Assembly (NCBI GenBank): GCA_013362555.1
Contig: JABFVX010000137.1
Span: forward strand, 1-8,272
Length of the DNA stretch: 8,272 bases
Source of the DNA: Mycobacteriaceae bacterium
GTDB taxonomy: Bacteria > Actinomycetota > Actinomycetes > Mycobacteriales > Mycobacteriaceae
Direction: 5' to 3'
The notes under the pieces are model-generated. The model did no database searches. It was not told the origin of the DNA and was given only the letters and a program-made list of their open reading frames with translations. Of this stretch, positions 5,519 through 8,272 are shown piece by piece. The translations under genes were made by a program, and so were the position numbers. How positions within the stretch are numbered: the first letter of the stretch is position 1; each line of letters begins with the position of its first letter.

Positions 5519-5536
5519 CAGTCCTGAGGGGGACTG
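5519..5536 (+). promoter_or_regulatory. Small hairpin covering the ribosome binding site of the membrane-protein gene
   Basis: CAGTCC (5519-5524) can pair with GGACTG (5531-5536). The loop and right arm contain the Shine-Dalgarno run GAGGGGGA (5526-5533), five bases from ATG at 5538. A TACATT (5497-5502) upstream could be a -10 element, without a recognisable -35. Such a fold could reduce translation, but a six-pair stem may arise by chance. The rest of the divergent spacer (5420-5496) shows nothing definite. Confidence 0.25.
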
Positions 5537-5537
5537 A

Positions 5538-6254
5538 ATGTCCGAGGAACAGAGCCCGTTCCATGAGTCGTCGCTGACCGGAGGCCCGCACCGCACTAAA
5601 CCAACCAGGCCGCTCGTCTACACCACCGCGCTCGGCGACGACGACGAGGACCCAGTCGTCGAGATGAAGCGAGTCCGCGACCTCACCGGGGACCGGCGCG
5701 CGCGGCGGCGCGAAACCGTGTCGGCCCGGCGGGATTCGCGCGAGCCTGACGGGCAGGCTGGCCTGGCCCGCTCGCTGCTGGCGTTCGTGTTGTTCGCGGC
5801 CGTGTTGGCGCTGCTCGCCGGGGGTGCGCTCGCGGTGGTGCGGTGGAGCCGTGCCGATACCGCGACCGCGCAGTCGGTTCCGGCGGCGCCCGCCTGTCCG
5901 GACCGGGTGGACGGGACGACGGTGCTCGGCGCCGGACCGGGCGGCCAGGACTCGGGGCCGGGGGCGATCCTGTGGTTCCAGCATTCCTACTACGTGGAGC
6001 GCTCCGGTGCCAGGGCCCGGCAGGTGGTCTCGCCGGACGCGCTGGTCACCTCGGCCGAGACCATTCAGGCGGGCATCAACGAGCTTCCTGTGCGCACGAC
6101 CCACTGCCTGCGCATCAAGCAGAACGACGATCAGCACTTCTCGGTGGCCATCACCGAGCAGCAACCAAACCGACCGGCAAAGACGTTCTGGCAGAACGTG
6201 ACTGTCCGCCGGTCTGGGGACGGCACCGTGATCACGGCGATCACCCCCGGATGA
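5538..6254 (+). CDS. Single-pass membrane protein with extracytoplasmic C-terminal domain
   Basis: I do not recognise a named function. The 238-residue product has a charged cytoplasmic N-terminus (1-76) with an acidic run at 34-38 and an Arg-rich stretch at 53-68. One membrane helix follows at about 79-102 (L-L-A-F-V-L-F-A-A-V-L-A-L-L-A-G-G). The outer domain of about 120 residues has two cysteines, C120 and C190, that could form a disulfide. The outer domain begins A-C-P-D-R-V-D-G and has alternating strand-like segments, a layout seen in actinobacterial membrane proteins near type VII secretion genes (possibly the DUF8176 group, from memory). ATG at 5538 has a strong ribosome binding site. 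The next gene starts 13 bases after its stop, so it is the first gene of an operon with the NlpC/P60 enzyme. It may anchor, regulate or help export the following proteins; this is inference. Confidence 0.88.
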   Translation: MSEEQSPFHESSLTGGPHRTKPTRPLVYTTALGDDDEDPVVEMKRVRDLTGDRRARRRETVSARRDSREPDGQAGLARSLLAFVLFAAVLALLAGGALAVVRWSRADTATAQSVPAAPACPDRVDGTTVLGAGPGGQDSGPGAILWFQHSYYVERSGARARQVVSPDALVTSAETIQAGINELPVRTTHCLRIKQNDDQHFSVAITEQQPNRPAKTFWQNVTVRRSGDGTVITAITPG

Positions 6255-6267
6255 TGAGGAGTCGCAC

Positions 6268-7158
6268 ATGCCACCGGAACGCACCGAAACGCCCGGCCTG
6301 GGTGTTGAAGTTTCCCGTGACGGGCTGAACGCCTACGCGGGCGACGCCACGGGAATGGGGCGCGCGGCAGGCGCGGCCGCCGCCACCGCCCAGGGCGCCC
6401 GCCCGGAATTGCTCGCTCCCCTGCTCGGCGCATCGGGCAGCGGATTCATGGCGGCCTTCGCGGCTGTGAGCGCGGCGCACGTCGCCTCGATCCGCAGGCT
6501 CGCCACGGCCCTGGGCGACATGGGCACGAGGGTCGAATCCGACGGCAGCGCCTATGACCAGGTCGACCGCGATATCGCGGGTGCGGTGCAGTCCGCGGCC
6601 GCCGGGTTCGACAAGGGCTACAGCCAGGCGCACAACGCGAGCACCTCGTCGCTGACGCACACCGGACTCGGCACGCCGTCGCACGACGCCTCGCTGTACG
6701 GCGTCGGCACGGCAGGCGCACAGCCGGGCGCGCTCGGCGCGGCGCCCGGCGCCCGTGGGTCCGGAGTCAATGTCGTGCTGCCGAGCGGCCGCACGGTGGC
6801 CGCGCCCAACGAGCGCGCCGCCACTGCGGTTCGGGCCGCGCTCACCCAGGTCGGCACGCCGTACCGATGGGGCGGCAACGATCCGGGCCGGGGCCTCGAT
6901 TGCAGCGGATTGACGAAGTATGCCTACGCCCAGGCGGGATTGAGCCTGCCGAGGGTAGCCGAGGATCAGGACATCGGGACGCCGGTCGACCAGTCTTCCG
7001 TGCTGCCGGGAGATTTGGCGGTCTGGGACGGTCACGTCGCGATGGTGATCGGCGACGGCAAAATGGTCGAAGCAGGCGACCCGGTGTCCATCACCTCCAT
7101 CCGAACCAGCAACCAGGGCGAGCGGTTCCACGGGTTCTTCCGTCCGACCGCGTCGTAA
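6268..7158 (+). CDS. NlpC/P60 peptidoglycan endopeptidase with EspC-like N-terminal module
   Basis: The 296-residue product ends in a NlpC/P60 (C40) domain (about 180-293): T-P-Y-R-W-G-G-N, D211-C212-S-G with C212 as nucleophile, L-P-G-D-L before G255-H256-V as the catalytic histidine, and E268 twelve residues later, the same His-to-Glu spacing as in mycobacterial RipA (Cys-His-Glu triad). It should cut peptide stems of cell-wall peptidoglycan. Residues 10-110 are helical and Ala-rich and resemble EspC-type ESX substrates; Y96-D-Q-V-D100 fits the YxxxD secretion signal. No Sec signal peptide or membrane segment is visible, so export by a type VII system is inferred. A Gly/Ala-rich linker (130-165) joins the parts. 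Unlike RipA there is no coiled-coil inhibitory domain. GAGGAG (6256-6261) precedes ATG at 6268, and the gene lies between the membrane protein and the Pro-rich protein in one operon. Confidence 0.93.
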   Translation: MPPERTETPGLGVEVSRDGLNAYAGDATGMGRAAGAAAATAQGARPELLAPLLGASGSGFMAAFAAVSAAHVASIRRLATALGDMGTRVESDGSAYDQVDRDIAGAVQSAAAGFDKGYSQAHNASTSSLTHTGLGTPSHDASLYGVGTAGAQPGALGAAPGARGSGVNVVLPSGRTVAAPNERAATAVRAALTQVGTPYRWGGNDPGRGLDCSGLTKYAYAQAGLSLPRVAEDQDIGTPVDQSSVLPGDLAVWDGHVAMVIGDGKMVEAGDPVSITSIRTSNQGERFHGFFRPTAS

Positions 7159-7190
7159 GAGCAGCGCGAAATTCTCGAGGGAGCACTGCC

Positions 7191-8272
7191 ATGACCACAC
7201 CGATTCCCACCATCCCCGCCGGTCCGCCCGGGCAGGTTCAGGATCCGCCCGTGCCCGGCCCGCCTGTCGTGGAGCCGAAGCGGGCGACGCCGCTGTCCGG
7301 CCCGCCCGGCCAGCTCCCGGACGCGCCGGAGGTCCCGCCCGCGCCGCCGGGCACCCAGGGCACCGCGAACGATCCGCTGATCGGGGTCTTGATGCAGCCG
7401 CTGGTCGCGCTGCGGACCTCGCTCGGCAAGGGCGACAACGCCGGCGCGGTCACCGGTCCGCTGCGACAGGCGAGCACGCAGTTGGAGCAGGGCGTCGAGA
7501 CGCCCGGCCGGAGCGCGACCAACGGCCTCGAAAGCTCGTGGCCGCGCGGGCAGGCGGGCCGCGGCGCGGTGCAGACCGCCCGGTCGCTCAACTCCGCGGC
7601 GGGACAGATCAGCGACCGCGGCACGGCCATGGCCGATTCGGTCGACCGGGCGCTGCGGCTGGTGGTCACCGCCCGCGGAAAGCTCGACCAGATCGTGCAG
7701 GAATGCCGCACCGCGCTGGTGGGCCAGGCCAAGGTGCTGCACACTCCGCCGGGGATGTCGACGGCCATCGCCACCGCCCAGGACTTCCTCGCGCGCGGAA
7801 TGTCGGTCACCTCGCACCTGCTCGGCGACCTGGACGCGGAGGCTCGGGCGGTGTGGGCGCTCATGCCGCCGCCGGACCAGGTCCCGGGCGTCCCGGCGCC
7901 CGGTTCGGACAGCTCGCGCGCCCGGCGCGACGCCCGCTCCGGTGACGACTCGTCGCGCGAGTCGTTCGAGAAGCGCCACCCGCTGACCGACAAGCTGATC
8001 AAGGTCGGCGGCGCGGTTGCCGGAATCGGCGTCGGCGCTACGGAGACCGTCATCAAGGCGGGGGTGACCGCAGCCACCCAGGTCGCGACCAGTGCCATCA
8101 GCGAAACCGCGCACGCCGTGAGCGCCGCCATCACCCAGGCGATACAGCACCCGCCGGGGACTCCGGGTGCACCGGGCACGCCGCCCGCGCCGGGTGCGCC
8201 GGGCCCTGACGGTGCGCCTGCGCCTGGCGTGCCGACGGTGCCCGGCGGACGGAAACCCGCTGCGCCGCGCGC
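7191..8272 (+). CDS. Pro-rich WXG-like protein with collagen-like tail, probable type VII secretion substrate (3' end missing)
   Basis: From ATG at 7191 the frame stays open to the window end, giving 360 residues without a stop. Residues 1-55 are Pro-rich, with two imperfect copies of a G-P-P-G-Q unit (11-26 and 37-53). Residues 60-225 are helical, with W117-P-R-G120 at a turn between helices and a long Ala/Arg/Leu helix after it (120-180). That resembles WXG-type or EspA/EspE-like ESX proteins, although the motif is W-x-x-G rather than W-x-G. A charged linker (235-262) leads to a Gly/Ala/Val/Thr-rich segment (268-315) that could be an amphipathic or membrane-associating helix. A Pro/Gly triplet region begins at 321. 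GAGGGAG (7176-7182) precedes the start by eight bases, and it lies 32 bases after the NlpC/P60 stop, so it is probably co-transcribed and co-exported. The exact family is not recognised. Confidence 0.8.
   Translation, partial: MTTPIPTIPAGPPGQVQDPPVPGPPVVEPKRATPLSGPPGQLPDAPEVPPAPPGTQGTANDPLIGVLMQPLVALRTSLGKGDNAGAVTGPLRQASTQLEQGVETPGRSATNGLESSWPRGQAGRGAVQTARSLNSAAGQISDRGTAMADSVDRALRLVVTARGKLDQIVQECRTALVGQAKVLHTPPGMSTAIATAQDFLARGMSVTSHLLGDLDAEARAVWALMPPPDQVPGVPAPGSDSSRARRDARSGDDSSRESFEKRHPLTDKLIKVGGAVAGIGVGATETVIKAGVTAATQVATSAISETAHAVSAAITQAIQHPPGTPGAPGTPPAPGAPGPDGAPAPGVPTVPGGRKPAAPR
8151..8249 (+). repeat. Collagen-like Pro/Gly triplet repeat coding segment
   Basis: Thirty-three codons (residues 321-353 of the Pro-rich protein) read as triplets such as PPG, TPG, APG, APG, PDG and PGG, with a shift of phase near the end. 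The DNA is a degenerate CCGGGYRCR-type repeat, a sequence prone to slippage. It may form an extended surface or cell-wall-spanning linker. The protein continues beyond it to the window edge. Confidence 0.6.

Noticed and set aside
4250..5527. Plus-strand open frame of 425 codons
   Set aside because: It is antisense to the deoxyribosyltransferase/Nudix gene, whose catalytic motifs are on the minus strand.
5420..5596. Longer N-terminus (59 extra residues) for the deoxyribosyltransferase/Nudix protein
   Set aside because: The added sequence would cross the divergent promoter region and the start of the plus-strand operon, and the family fold begins at the ATG at 5419.
7032..8179. Minus-strand open frames of 372 and 313 codons
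   Set aside because: They are antisense to the NlpC/P60 and Pro-rich genes. The plus-strand frame starts with a good ribosome binding site and shows helical and repeat structure.

Overview
The window is high-GC DNA with strong G/C preference at third codon positions, frequent GTG starts and several genes of type VII secretion (ESX) character. This fits a mycolic-acid actinobacterium; the mix of ESX-like cargo, an MT0933/Rv0909-like antitoxin and the palindromes suggests Nocardia or a close relative. That placement is inference, since there is no rRNA or species marker. I see ten protein genes. Two of them run off the window ends.

Layout. (1) 1-1532, minus strand: a small EspC-like protein is followed, through an ATGA stop/start overlap, by a large protein with an N-terminal WXG motif that leaves the window at base 1. 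(2) 1623-2666, minus strand: a FrnE/DsbA-type thiol oxidoreductase and a 66-residue MT0933-like antitoxin, separated by a perfect 27-bp inverted repeat. (3) 2825-4024, plus strand: an L-2-hydroxyglutarate oxidase (LhgO-type flavoprotein). (4) 4036-4086: a second, diverged copy of the palindrome between converging genes. (5) 4093-4203, minus strand: a tiny gene for a nine-cysteine, metallothionein-like peptide. (6) 4274-5419, minus strand: a fusion of a nucleoside 2-deoxyribosyltransferase-like domain with a Nudix-like domain. (7) 5538-8272, plus strand: a tight operon of a single-pass membrane protein, an NlpC/P60 peptidoglycan hydrolase without a signal peptide, and a Pro-rich protein with a WXG-like helical region and a collagen-like tail, cut by the right edge.

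How they fit together. The two outer blocks look like type VII secretion cargo. The EspC-like module at the left recurs, with the same YxxxD-containing motif, at the front of the NlpC/P60 enzyme at the right, so the right operon probably exports a cell-wall hydrolase by an ESX-type route. The central genes look like independent stress or metabolite-repair functions: thiol redox, 2-hydroxyglutarate removal, metal binding and nucleotide handling. The least ordinary items are the metallothionein-like peptide and the pair of palindromes, which differ by base changes that preserve pairing.
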